Shown piece by piece: positions 13,701 through 24,845 of a stretch of 64,000 nucleotides of DNA. The position numbers and the translations under genes were made by a program. The notes under the pieces are model-generated. The model was not told the DNA's origin and did no database searches. It saw only the letters and a list, made by a program, of their open reading frames with translations. Location of the stretch: contig JBBMNZ010000016.1 of NCBI GenBank assembly GCA_037954325.1, forward strand, positions 4,006,001-4,070,000, written 5' to 3'. The DNA is from Fistularia commersonii (Eukaryota > Chordata > Actinopteri > Syngnathiformes > Fistulariidae). Numbering within the stretch: position 1 is the stretch's first letter; every line of letters starts with the position of its first letter.

Positions 13701-16700
13701 AGCACAGTGCATAAAAATACATCTAAAAATAATTATGTTTCTGAAGACTAACACTTTGATTTGCCGATTAAAGCTGTAGTAAAAATGTACTAAAGAATGG
13801 ATAACTTAGCTATCAATTTCAAGAGAAGTGAAAGTAGATGTACAAATATTCCACCATAACACAGAAATAAAGCCTTGACCAACAAAAACATTATTTATGA
13901 AAGATAACTGCAGGCAGATCGATTTTAGATTTGAAGGCTATAGAAATACTTCAAAAGGCTCATATCCACACCAGACAAACCCTGTACTGTTTGTCTGACA
14001 GCAGACACCTGTAATAACACATCCGTCAAAGGGAGGTTACCATGAACTCAGTACAGCAGATTTAAGTTGGAACAGCTAACATTGGGAGTAAGTCTAAGGC
14101 CACTGACAAGAGGGTTTACAGAGGGGTTTAAATTGACAGAGCCCTGGCAAACAAGTGAGTGGAATCTTTCAAGTGTTAAATATATTAACGCAGTCCTCAC
14201 ATTGCACTAGATAATCAGACATGAGTAGTGCAAGGTAACAGGGGTCCCCGTGGAAAAAAGTGCAGCAAGAACTTGCTTGCCAATTGTCACATTAACATAG
14301 AAAGGGCAAGTAATGTAGCTGATAATCAGTAGTCCAGTCAGCCTGTGAGAGGCTGATATATGACTCAACTACTGAAGTATGTGTTCATTTGTGGAAGGTT
14401 TATGTCTTATGTGGCCTTTACCCTCATAGCCCAGATAACATTGATAACATTCACAGCGCCTGCCAATTCTTTAATAATGCTAGCTTTAAGAAGGGTTTAG
14501 GTAGGGGAGGCAGAGGGTTTTTATGATGGCTGGCTCCGATCCTGACATGGTCCTGATATGGTAATGACTTTTGTTAAGAAACTGATTCACTGGCTGACAT
14601 ATTCCTTGGATGTTAAGAAAACAAACTTCTATAAGGGACTTTAAAATCCCCGACTTGTACGGGACAACAAAACCATTTTAACTCTATATTGGATACATTT
14701 TCTGTGGCGCAGAAGCACTACATTTACATGACACAAAGCTGTTTTTTACAAAGGTTTCACTTGGTGGTTGCAAGTTATGTTGGCCCAGGGAAGGATTTTG
14801 AAAATGTTTACAACCATTGAAAGCAGCCTTGACACATGCTGACACACACAGATGGAAATTTAAACAGTGCATCAGCCTGCAAAAGGCATTCTCTAAAGGC
14901 TAGACACGTATTTTCTGCAGCAGAAGATTCAGTTCGAATGACTATTCCTTGGCCAGTACAACTTCTTACCCTTTTACCAAACAGGTCAAACAGTGTTTTG
15001 GATGGATATTAGCCTTTTGCCAACAGACATTTTCTAAATATCTCTTAAAAGCACAAATGTGCCAAAGTTCTGGGAGATTGATCTGGTGTTTTTCTATACA
15101 ATAATAATCTTTTCATACCGGCCTTAATAGTTGTGATCTTGGCCTTGTTTATGTAGCTACACACACCCTGTGTATAACAAGTCAGTTTATGTTGATTCTA
15201 CAGCATTCCTTGTCTGGTGCATCTTTCTGGGTGAATTATACTATTAAAAAGCTGGGCCACCATGGGCCACTCAGGTATTTGTTTGTTATTTGAAGCACTT
15301 TGTGAATCTAATCACACTTCGCTTGAAGACTGGACATTGAGCTCCAAAATTCAATGTTCCGAGAGAAGGCATATATTTTAAAAACATCTTGCAAATGTTT
15401 CCATTTGTTTAGAAGGCTAGGTTTTGTTCAAAAACAATTTGGACTTTAGGTTTTTAGTAAAAGTAACTCAAATATGAGGAAAAATTGTCTATTATCAATT
15501 GTGCTTTGAACACAAAGTTGATGACTCCTTTGCCTCAGTCTATAGTCAGAGGAGACTGAATTCTTGATTTAACATAAAGTTCTGTTTTGAACAACGAATT
15601 CAGCTACATTGCATGAAATATTTGCATGAACCTCGCAGGCCACTTTTGGCCGTCTCGGGCTACTTTCTCTCCTCCCTTGTTAGATCTTACATCCCACCTG
15701 CTATTAAATCCCAGACGTTGTTTTCAGAATTAATAGCAGGTGAGAAGTGATCCAATGTTAAGAGATGGTTTTGGTGTAGTTCAAATTGAACCTTGGTGCT
15801 GGTCATTTACAGCGGTTAAGTATGATGTGAGATCATAACAAACAAAATCAGTGCAAGGTGAAAAAATATGAGTTGTGCGTTAATGATGAAAATGCCCTTC
15901 AAAGTAGATGACATTTTCTTTGTGCGTCAGAATACACCCAAAGATGTAAGCAGGATTGCAAGTAAGAGTACATTAATTTGCTTTTCCTTTTTTTGTCCAG
16001 CATCCCAACTATTTACTTCTTTTGCACTGTTAAAAAAAATCTACCTGTTCTGTAATGGGTGTCACAAGTTGACGTACATGGTGATATGCGGATTATGTGA
16101 TCAACTACAGATCTAGTGCATTGAATATAAAATATATACTCCAATGTTTTAATTACCTGATGTTTAAAGACCTGATGAGACTGATGCATATTTCTTTTGT
16201 TAAAAATGACTTTGTAAAAAAAGATAAAAAGTGGCCTCTTTAAAAATTACAATTTCTTTCAACATCTGTTGGACTGACAAGGGCTACACAGTAATCTGGT
16301 TTATATTCACAACGTAACAATTCCTTGTTATGTTGAAATAATAGAGATTGTAACGAATAATATCCAAGAGACTCAGGCACCTGCATCAAGTTAAAGAAAA
16401 AATGTCAAATAAAGGCAGATACACAACCTTAGTGAAGTACATTTGCACTGCTTCTCTAAACATTTTCAGCAAACAAGCACAATCAGCATGAACCATACCA
16501 TGTCCTTTGTTTACCATCTTCCTGCAGGCTATAATCAGTCAAACTCCAGCCATCCTGGATGGCCAAGACTTCTCAAAAATAGCCTTGTGGCTCTCTGCAG
16601 GACGTAAAGGGAAGGATGTGGTGGAGATGAGGGCACAGACTATGTCATTACTTTTGACAGATGTCCTGACCATGTGCTGACAGGGCACTGAACTCCCTAC

Positions 16701-19700
16701 TTGTAGGGTTAGATACTACTTAACACATCATTGAGTGTGTTCACTCCAATTTTGACAAGCCAACAGCAACCAATAAAACAAAGTCACCCACATCTGACCT
16801 CTGCACCTGGCTTGAACTTTTTAGTTAGTTTGGTTTACTAATATCAGTCTCTGAAAGACAGACAGGCGTTTTAAGCATTTGTCTCATGCAAAATTCTTGC
16901 ATAAATAGAATACATCTCTGTAGGCACTTTTTACTGGTATAATTCGTTAGTGGCATCCGTTTAGACCCAGCAAAATTCTAAAGAGGCAGGAATAAATGAT
17001 TTTCATTCTTAGCCAGGAGCTCACGACTCATGGTATTATGGAAGCCAAAGTCATTGTTAAATTTTTGTTAATGAACTTTGACAATTGAACATTTAAAAAG
17101 GTGATTATAAACCTGATTTGTGTCTGTACTGATATTTGAGAAAATTTTCTGAGCCAAGATGAGGAACACAGGAACACAAGAATCATGCTGGATAAACCTC
17201 GTCACTGTCACTGCATTCTTTATTATGCCAGCAAAGCATTTACCTAGAAGCGCTACTACTAGCATAACACTGGCTTCTTATTATTAGCCACACAAGAACG
17301 ACAAAGTGGTTGAAAAAGATATTCAAAAGAACCATTAAATCTTATGAGTTAGTGTAACAAACCTTAAAATGTGTTTATGGAACTAGTTTCATTTTATTGA
17401 GTCTGTGTCTCCAATTTCATAGAGGACCATATGGAAGCATGCTCCTTAGTGGGAGCGTTGCGCAGACGGTATCCACTTAAAGTTTAATCTGACAGATTAT
17501 GGTAAAGATAGTCATACTGTCATATCACCACATTTAACAAGTCCATCATAGAAAACATTCACCAAATAATTTCTTAAGAGGCCAAAAGTTTTTCCAGGTT
17601 TCCATATCCTAACTTATAAAACTAGAGACTCGATCTTTTAAGCAATGAACCATTATCATATCCGTTGCAAATTATTTTTTGTGCAATCCTGAGGCAGTTA
17701 AATCTAGTCTCCAAAGCTATATTTCAAAGGATTTTGTTAGAACTAAGATATGTTTACTTTACATTGCCTTATCACAGCATGTAAGAACAGACATATTTGT
17801 GTGTCTGGTAACGGTTCTTTGGGAGGCAGCAATATTTTCCTCCTATAAAATGTCATCTTGGCAAACAAAACATACGTATGAGGTTTATGCCCAGCTGTGT
17901 TGTGTAAAACAGGATTATTTAAGTTTATTGCGAGTAAGGACTTTTAAGTCCATGAAGACCTTGAGCATAACTTGAGCTATGAGAGGAATGTTGAGAATTT
18001 TAATTAGATCCAGGATATTTTTTTTACCAATACTCTAACCTCTTCAAACTGCAGACCCCTTTCTTTCTAATCACTCTCTATTGCATCAACCCAATTAAAC
18101 AACCATGAAAAAGTCCTTTTGGCCAGTAAACTTGTGTTCTTTTCTCAACTCTAGCATAAACATATTTGTTTATGTTAGAGTGTAACACAAATACACCTTA
18201 TATACAAAAAAGTGTTAACCAAAGAAAGGTTCACAAATTAAAAGTCAGTCACGAACTCTGATTGGTATAAATACTCTAAATAATAGGGTTTGCTGGTTGT
18301 GGAATTTATAATCAAATCTTGAGATAGAGGTTTGAAACCTCTAATATACATGTGAGAATTTCAATGTATAATTTCAGAAAATAAACGTATGACAAATAGT
18401 ATTTTTCTTTCTTTTGATCATGCAGAAACAATGTTCTCCTTTGCAAGTTGGTGTCTTCAAACTGCTCGCTATGCTAAAACATGTTAGTACATATGATGAA
18501 GTATCATAAACAGTGTTATCCAATTATGTCAATACTGACAAATGTGATAATGTGTAGGGAAAAATAGTTGTTCTTTCACAAAATAGTTTGCACCATGATT
18601 TCTAAAATGTATGAAATATATTTATGAAAATTATAGTTTTATGGCAAATCAATCAATCAATGTATTTGAATAAATTGACAGTGACACAATTAATTATTTG
18701 ATAACTTTAGTAAATAATACAAATGTAATGTTATTTTTGAGGTGATCAGTAGTAAATACTAGGCAACATGATGACAAATAACTGTGCAGCTGTAGCAAAG
18801 CTAGGCATATCTTGGCACATCTTACAAATAATAAATTGAACTTTTTATCATTTATGACTCATTTATTGTGTAATACTTGTGAAGAATAAATTTTCATATA
18901 AGGATCACTGCTGTCATGATTTTGAAAATGACTTGTAGATGTTTGATAATGGACTGGTGTAATATCAAAGCATTTTATGGTCAGACCTTCAGATTGGAAT
19001 GTATCATTGTAATACAGCTAACACAGTAATGATGAAAATGCTGTCCAAGAACAAATATCTTGCATAGCAGACAAAGGTGTGTTATGTTACCAATGGAAAA
19101 TTGATGTCCTCTTTTGTTTGACACCATGATCACAGAGACAAATGAAGGCCTTTTTTGCGCTCATATTCTTTGAACATCTGGCCAAGATGCAAAGATTAAC
19201 CTTTATCAATTGTTACACAAATTATCTAGAAATAACTCTCCTTATCTCGTAAATATAAATATCTCAGACACATACCCTCTGAAATCAGTGGATTTGGTCT
19301 GAACGCTGCTCCAAAAGAGAATAATCACTAATCCTGACTTAATTCATCCCATCATGCCATTCCAACGAGCTCCAGCCTGTCACGCATAATTCACGAAATT
19401 CAGAAAATCAAACAACGCTCCAACATTCCTTCCTTGCTCCTGGTACCACGCACTTCCCTCTGAAGTCAAGCTTAACCTAGGAGAAAATAGGACAGAAAAA
19501 ATGTCCAGGTGGGATCTACTAGCACACACCATAGCCCGAGCGACAGCAAAATAAACACAGTGGCATTTCAAGTCTGTTTTACAAGCATGCCGAATCTAGT
19601 TTGCAACTAATTTTACATCCTGGGTTTATTGAAAAGAAGGCAACATTCAGGAGGAATCTCGTAAAAGCAATTTAATACACTTTAAGTGTTCCGATTAAAC

Positions 19701-21230
19701 AGATGAAAACTCGAGAGGAATTAACATCTCACCATCCAAAGGAAACAAGTCCACCTTTGCTGGTCCTTGGAGAAGATGTGGTTTAGAACAATAATATACT
19801 GTCAATATAAAACCAGAAAGCAGCAGCACAGCCAGACAACAGTTCAGCCCACAGCCCACACAATTCAGCAGCATGAGATCACTGTATAATCATGTAGCTT
19901 AAAACTTGAACTGGTCTGAATTCTGTTCTCTAAAATCACATGCTACTCTGACTTAAGAAGCTGGTATGAATGTGGTCATGAACGTATCGCTCCCTGAGTT
20001 TCAGCCCCCCTGACATGAACTTTGGACCCAACTGGGTCAATACAGAGTTAACAACTTAAAAAAAGGACAAAGCTTAAGGCAAACAGGTGCTGTTATTCTA
20101 CCATGCCAAATTAACTTGCAAGGTCCTTTGTGGTAAATCATTACACAGCCAACAGAGTGTAGTGTCAGTCCTGATTGGGCTGCATTGTGACTAGCTATTC
20201 CTCTCTAGGGCTTTGGAGTCCCTCCAATCATCCATTTTGCAAGATCGTGGCACTTGGGAATTAAACTAAGCAAAGAGAACAATTTAGAGCAAACTCAGTG
20301 AGCCACACGTTTATCCAAAAAGACCACGCCTTTAAAGAGACACTGTTCAGTACAGTGATGTGTACTCACCTTTTATTTTCTATTGTAAATCTGACTGAAC
20401 AAGTTTAATGACAGTGCCATTGAAATCCAACATTAGAGTTACATTTAGTTTTGTTGTGATGCACTTGTCTTAACATCAAATGCCAGAAGGTGAGCCTGTG
20501 GCTAACAATAAAGACAATACCAGTTCAGCTTTTTGATAAAACTTGAGTGGGTTGGATGAGGGACAGAAAACCTGTAACGTTGTTTCCAAATCACCCAGTT
20601 ATCATTTTAACATGTTAGATACATGGTAGAAATACTGAATCAAGAGAATCACAATCCTTATTATTGCAATCAAGCTCCACAAATAAGTGTTGCATTGCTG
20701 CAATTACATTAAGTTTCTTCTGCTAAGAATTTCACAACATTTTAGTCATATAAAATGCAGTGAAATAAAGCTGCCCAGAGCAAAGAAAGGCAAAATGTTA
20801 GTGCTAGAATCAGAGGAAGTTGGAAAAATGCAGCTTTGGGTTGTCCATTCAAGACATGGAACAATGGACTGAAGGAGATATAATGTGATTAATGAGAGGC
20901 TTTTAAAAGATCCATCAAAGTATTATAGTCTTGCAGCGGAATCCCTGTGTTTAAACTAGGCAACATAAACAGATCATCTCATCTGTGAGGTCCTTATAGA
21001 CAATAACTGTTCAAACTATTTACCTTGGTTATGAGCAGCGGTTCTCGATGCTCCACTCCCCCTCTGAGAGTAAATCCCCAGGGTGCTCCTCCTGAAAGAA
21101 ATATGTCCACCAGCTTCCAGCCTTCCCCGTCTCGGGTCCTCGGTTCCAGATCCCCTGTTGTTTGCATTACATGCCAAAGACTCTCTCCCCTTATAGTGTG
21201 TGGATCATTTTTATATTTCTCAGCATCCAT
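1..21230 (-). CDS. shroom2: Shroom family protein, best match Shroom2 (N-terminal part, gene-level entry)
   Basis: Four coding exons on the minus strand (21024-21230, 12523-12671, 2079-2201, 1-1730) join in phase into about 736 residues and run off the left edge. Residues about 39-119 form a PDZ domain with the carboxylate-binding segment GGAPWGFTLRGG and the Shroom signature GYRQEAICLVKGSHKTL. Next come RRNEPISRPHSWHSTKF, a Ser/Pro-rich linker with a run of six prolines, and near the edge an ASD1-like actin-binding block (RRSDRFATTLRSEIQ, then KLQKSKSAATL). Known of the family: Shroom proteins bind F-actin through ASD1 and recruit Rho kinase through a C-terminal ASD2, driving apical constriction. 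ASD2 must lie outside the window. The PDZ sequence, ending LVVKR, fits Shroom2 better than Shroom3 or Shroom4 by recall. Which teleost paralogue (a or b) it is cannot be decided. Confidence 0.9.
1731..2078 (-). other. shroom2 intron, nothing further seen
   Basis: A 348-bp AT-rich intron between coding exon 3 and the large exon. I see no repeat or gene in it. Confidence 0.8.
2079..2201 (-). CDS. shroom2: shroom2 coding exon 3
   Basis: This 123-nt exon lies between a CTCTACAG acceptor and a GTAACT donor. It encodes RNEPISRPHSWHSTKFNESQ and then a Ser/Thr/Pro-rich piece ending AWHTTYDA. The RPHSWH block directly after the PDZ is a recognisable Shroom feature. Both phases match the neighbouring exons. 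Confidence 0.88.
2270..2768. repeat. Decayed dispersed fish repeats (two adjoining pieces)
   Basis: Around 2287-2312 is the phrase AATTTAATAGGTACACCTGT, a diverged form of a motif common in fish DNA-transposon remnants. From about 2500 to 2768 lies a second repeat with the recurrent core 'GAGTCTATCCCAG ... CCAGTCAATCG ... AATTAACCTGCTGCATGTTTTTGGACTG ... CACTGCGCCAG', recognised as a very common teleost interspersed repeat. A second, more degraded copy occurs near 21430-21725. Family names are uncertain. Confidence 0.6.
4977..5003. repeat. Short perfect hairpin
   Basis: Arms at 4977-4987 and 4993-5003 (ATTGTATTCTA and its reverse complement) flank a 5-nt loop. It lies in AT-rich intron sequence and is probably incidental. 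Confidence 0.5.
9820..10040. repeat. Possible interspersed repeat fragment
   Basis: The stretch with TTTAGCTGCTAAATGCTCC and 'GTTCACCAGCCACTGTAGTTGCTAG' resembles a phrase seen in fish MITE or SINE-like repeats. This rests on recall only; the boundaries are approximate. Confidence 0.3.
10807..10828. repeat. (AAAT)n microsatellite
   Basis: Five or so tandem AAAT units in shroom2 intron sequence. Confidence 0.8.
12523..12671 (-). CDS. shroom2: shroom2 coding exon 2 (second half of PDZ)
   Basis: This 149-nt exon lies between a TCTTACAG acceptor and a GTAGGT donor. It encodes VEDASKAAVVGLQVGDELV, then IINDIPLSGYRQEAICLVKG and SHKTLTLVVK, completing the PDZ domain. It starts in phase 0 and ends two bases into an Arg codon. 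The following exon begins with the base that completes Arg, which confirms the join. Confidence 0.92.
12672..21023 (-). other. shroom2 intron of about 8.4 kb splitting the PDZ domain
   Basis: This intron separates the two PDZ exons. It is AT-rich and notably free of recognisable transposon remnants. The only marked structure is the inverted repeat at 15695-15742. Long introns poor in repeats often hold cis-regulatory elements, but nothing specific can be shown here. Confidence 0.7.
15695..15742. repeat. Inverted repeat with CACCTG/CAGGTG ends
   Basis: Perfect 13-bp arms (15695-15707 and 15730-15742) are separated by 22 nt. Each arm ends in an E-box-type hexamer, CACCTG on one side and CAGGTG on the other. 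Paired sites of this kind can bind ZEB or bHLH factors, but a regulatory role is only inference. Confidence 0.5.
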
Positions 21231-21234
21231 GGCA
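21024..21234 (-). CDS. shroom2: shroom2 first coding exon (start codon, first half of PDZ)
   Basis: On the minus strand an acceptor (TTCTCTTAG) lies four bases before ATG at 21230-21228. The exon encodes MDAEKYKNDPH through HREPLLITK (69 residues) and ends in phase 0 at a GTAAAT donor. It carries the GGAPWGF carboxylate-binding loop of the PDZ domain. The start is taken as the only ATG just inside the acceptor. About 38 residues precede the PDZ and look unconserved. Bases 21231-21234 are 5' UTR. Confidence 0.88.
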
Positions 21235-21429
21235 CTAAGAGAAAGGTAAAAGCATAAAAATACAGCATTAACATACTCTTGTAGCACATAATAACAACAA
21301 CAAATTTTTGGAGCCAATCAGTATCAACAATTCACAGATAGATCACTGCAGTGAGTAGTAGTAGAAGAAGTAGAATAAATGTGACAACTATGTATGTTGG
21401 CCAATATATCAAAAACATTTGTCACTACA

Positions 21430-21725
21430 ACTCTTCATGCCCCGAGTCACAGGGGTGCCAGAGCATATTGGGGTAGAGGCAGAGTACAACTGGACTGGTT
21501 GCTACATATAGAAACATAAAATCTCACACTCATTCACACCTATAGACATTTTAGAATTTTAATTAACACTCGTCTTCTTTTTCCTTCAGCCATTTCCTTC
21601 GGGGGTCGCTCCGGCAAATGATCTGCCTTTATCTTACCCTATCCTCGCCATCATCTTCACTCACACTAATCAACCTTCAAAGTTCTCATTGACTTAACAC
21701 ACGGTATATTTTTGGAATGTGGAAT
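21430..21725. repeat. Nested dispersed repeat cluster
   Basis: The flanks (about 21440-21560 and 21665-21720) resemble the repeat at 2500-2768, including GAGTCACAGGGGTGCC and 'GGTAGAGGCAGAGTACAACTGGACTGG'. Between them, about 21568-21665, lies a different fish repeat piece with 'TTCGGGGGTCGCTCCGGCAAATGATCTGCC' and 'CCTATCCTCGCCATCATCTTC', resembling a non-LTR retrotransposon tail. The older copy appears to have been split by the insertion. Confidence 0.5.
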
Positions 21726-21850
21726 AAAACAATGTTTTTTTGATGTTGCCATTTGATTAAATGTTAGTTGCACTGTATCAGGACATCTAATTTCAAGATA
21801 ATGATGACAGCTGATTTGTATTGCAAATGCAAAATACTATCATTCACACA

Positions 21851-21872
21851 ATGTGATATTTAAATATCACAT
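21851..21872. repeat. 22-bp perfect palindrome
   Basis: ATGTGATATTT is followed directly by its reverse complement with no spacer. It lies in AT-rich intron and no function is assigned. Confidence 0.5.
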
Positions 21873-22645
21873 GTCATGTGTTTTTTAAATGTTACATGGG
21901 TTTGGATGTTCAATTTTCTATTGCTAAAAGGTATTTTTTCTGAATTAAAAATTGATCTTTTCGGCACCAGAGTGATGTTTTTCTGAGTAAAATTTGCATT
22001 GAACTATTCATTGAACATCAGGATACATTGAAATCAGCACTGCAATGATATATAAAGTCAGAAGAAATGATAAAACACTAACCCTGTCATTCAGCATAAT
22101 ATTTACTTTTTCTTTTGATATCTTAATGCATGTAACTGACACTTTTTTTTTAGATAGTATTCATTTTTCCCACGTGAAATCTCCAAAAATACAGCAACAG
22201 AAGAAGACTGCTGCTATTTGTTAACCATCGATTGTGATGCCAACTGAATGGAACACTGTTTGTGAATGGTCAACTACAGTCATATTCATATTGTCTGCTG
22301 ATTCAGCTGTATGGCAGGTGGCCACTGCTTGGAATTTTTTTCATGGGCAATGAAGAATAAGATAATATGATTTCTATTTCAGCCAGTATTAGAAATGACA
22401 CATATTACTGATCACTTTCACAGCACCGTCTGCCCTTACGCTTGAACAGCTGATCTTTTAAGCCTTTCTGAACCTGGGCATGACCTGAAAAGAAGACCAA
22501 CTGTTCTACTAAACAGACTCAGGAATAAAGAAACTGGCCATTTCCCTGTGGCTGGAGAACACAAAAATATATACAGTTATATTGGATATAAATTCCATTT
22601 TATAAGTTCAGTTGACTTTTCTTGACGTGTTACTTTCATCTAGAA

Positions 22646-22979
22646 CAGACGTGGCAATTTTACAGCCAGCAGGCCACATCCGGCTCACAAAACTATTTTC
22701 TTTGAATATTTTCAAAGAACTATTTTCAATGAATATTGAATTTAGGAACTCCTAATTTTTTCCTTTTTTTTAAATTATGTATGGATGATTACATACAAAA
22801 AAATGTTGGTACATTTATATGATCATTAACAATTTTAAAGTTGAAATGAAATGCCACCACAATTTAAATATTAAAATGGCAATTTTCATTTCATTCAATT
22901 TATATAATACCTTGTTGTCCCACGCATAAAAATTAAATAAGAAATATGGCCCACCACCCAAAATAATTGCCCACTCCTG
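22646..22979. mobile_element. hAT-like non-autonomous element (MITE)
   Basis: The left end reads CAGACGTGGCAATTTTACAG. The right end, reverse complemented, reads CAGGAGTGGGCAATTATTTT, giving imperfect terminal inverted repeats that start CAG. Inside are the 'GGCCACATCCGGCTCAC' and 'GGTGGTGGGCCATAT' phrases typical of fish hAT-derived repeats, around an AT-rich core. No clean 8-bp target duplication is visible, so it is probably old. Confidence 0.6.
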
Positions 22980-23981
22980 AGAACAATAAAAACGAAGTGA
23001 AAAATATATCCCTTTGGAGGCAAAACAAGGTTGTAATTAAACTTTTGCAGAATATTCTGTCATAAATGTATGTTTGAAAATCTATAAACAATAATGATTG
23101 TGTTTCTGGGGTAAAATGTGAAGAAAAGCACTCACAGCAAGCCAGAACAGGGAAGGAAGCTGTAAAAACGCTGAACGAGAATGCATACCTTAATTTCGGC
23201 AAGCATGGACATACCCGTGAAGTTGTCGTCTCCTAAGAATACTAGCAATATTTAAGTCGGTTTACTCACGGTGAATTCATGCATTATTTGTGTTTTCTCT
23301 ATCAGGACGAATATTAATGCTCTCGGGAAAAATGTATACTTCCATTCAAAATGATTAGTTATTTTCCTGAGATACGGATGCCTCGTCTCAAGGGACCACT
23401 TTAAAAGGTTTTGATGTGTACCTGCAGTTCTTTTTGTGCCAAACGTGGCCTGATTTGCACTCAAACATGGTATTGAGCTCAAAATATAATCACTAAAGTT
23501 TGAAACGTGTAGTTTGTGAAAAGGAAAAAAAAATAATAATCGTTTTACACGTGCTCTTAATTTGAAAGGAACTACGCTTCGAAGCACAAAATCAATGCTC
23601 GAACTCACATTCTTGAATAACTTTAGCCGTCAAAATGGAAACAAAAAAAGCTGTTTTACGACGTATGGAGTAAGTGAAAGTTGTCTTCGTTATCAATGAA
23701 TCTGTAACACCGCGTAAACACCTGTTGTCACACTTCTGACGGACTAATTTGAAATTAATGCTCTTATGTTTGAGATTTGGACACAACATTGTCGAGAAAC
23801 ACAATGGAAACCATCTTCCCGGCAGATAAAAAGCCAGCAAGACCTTTTTAAACAAAATAAAAAATAAAAAAAAATCTAAGTTTGTGTGGGGGAAAAAGCC
23901 TTATGCTGTTACATGAAATAGTAGACCGGGTGATATAATCAAAATTATTATTTAAAAATACACTTTAAGGGATGATCTTAC

Positions 23982-24110
23982 CTGCGAATTCAACTTCAGG
24001 ATCGCAGTCGTTTTGTCCCGTCGGGGCGGCACACAGTTCTTTCCAAGGTTTCTCTTACAGACACATCATCTTTCCAATTCTCACAAACATCTCCTTTTTA
24101 TGAATCCAAC
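23982..24110 (-). other. shroom2: Probable shroom2 5' non-coding exon
   Basis: On the minus strand a near-perfect donor (GCAG then GTAAGA) ends at 23982, inside a CpG-rich stretch just upstream of the syap1 promoter. The first coding exon at 21234 begins with a splice acceptor, so a 5' non-coding exon is required. This is the best candidate. The transcription start is not visible; the upper limit of about 24110 is a guess. Confidence 0.55.
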
Positions 24111-24664
24111 AACGTCGGGTAGGTTTTTTTAGACTCGAAATTAGTTTTTGGAGCGGACTTGAACGCAGCAGTTCCTCTCCGTATCCTACTTCATCATATA
24201 AACCGACGACACACTGACACACACCGGAGAGTGGAATTAGCTAAGCTAACACCTAGCACCGTTCTCGGACAACGGGACATCAGCAATGCATTGCAATGGT
24301 GCCATCTGCTGTCATTCAACAAACAGTTACACCGAGTTTTAAGACGACAGAACTTAAAACACAAATGTTACATTTACACAGAATGTTCAAGACAGTGTAA
24401 ACACCACTTTGTGCGCATTAAATTGGTATTCTGCGGACATTTCTTATTAACGGCTAAACTCATTGGCGTGTGTTTCTATGACAACGCGTAACGGATACAC
24501 GTCACGACCAAACCGAACGAATTCGCGGAAGTGTTCGAGCTAAAACGTCAGCAGTTGGGGTTGATACTTTGAAATTACCGTCAAGTCGACTTTTCACTTT
24601 ATTTTTTAAAAGAGCATGTCGACCGACTTGAAGTAAAACCAAAAAAAAAATCTACTCTTTGAAT
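24111..24664. promoter_or_regulatory. Shared 5' region of divergent shroom2 and syap1
   Basis: Fewer than about 700 bp separate the shroom2 5' donor and the syap1 ATG, and the genes point away from each other. The stretch is richer in CpG than its surroundings. It contains an ETS-type CGGAAGTG core (24526-24533), a CRE-like CACGTCAC (24498-24505), an ACGTCAG near 24545, and a reversed CCAAT box near 24461. No TATA box is obvious. This fits a housekeeping-type bidirectional promoter; the start sites are not known. Confidence 0.55.
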
Positions 24665-24845
24665 ATGCTTGGAAATTGGGGTGCCTGGCTCGGAATAGGA
24701 AACAAAGATGAGCAAGTAAGTGAGTGTGAAGTTGAGTGCGATAAAGACACAAATCATGAAGAAGTAAACAAACCGAATGATGTTGCTAAAGACGATGATG
24801 GTGCTCAGACACACCAACTGCTTCAGAAAGCCAAGGGTTTCAGTG
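24665..24845 (+). CDS. syap1: syap1 exon 1 (coding part)
   Basis: Encodes residues 1-60, MLGNWGAWLGIGNKDEQ through LLQKAKGFS, with an acidic middle (ECDKDTNHEE). It ends after one base of a Gly codon at a GTAAGT donor. An in-frame TTG two codons upstream is not needed. Confidence 0.9.

Larger units (their letters stand above)
21235..23981 (-). other. shroom2 5' intron
   Basis: Intron between the probable 5' non-coding exon and the first coding exon. It contains a nested repeat cluster (about 21430-21725), a 22-bp perfect palindrome (21851-21872) and a hAT-like MITE (22646-22979). Confidence 0.65.

Noticed and set aside
24159..24491. 110-codon ORF between shroom2 and syap1
   Set aside because: Overlaps the presumed bidirectional promoter, lacks family similarity, and is better explained by CpG-rich sequence.
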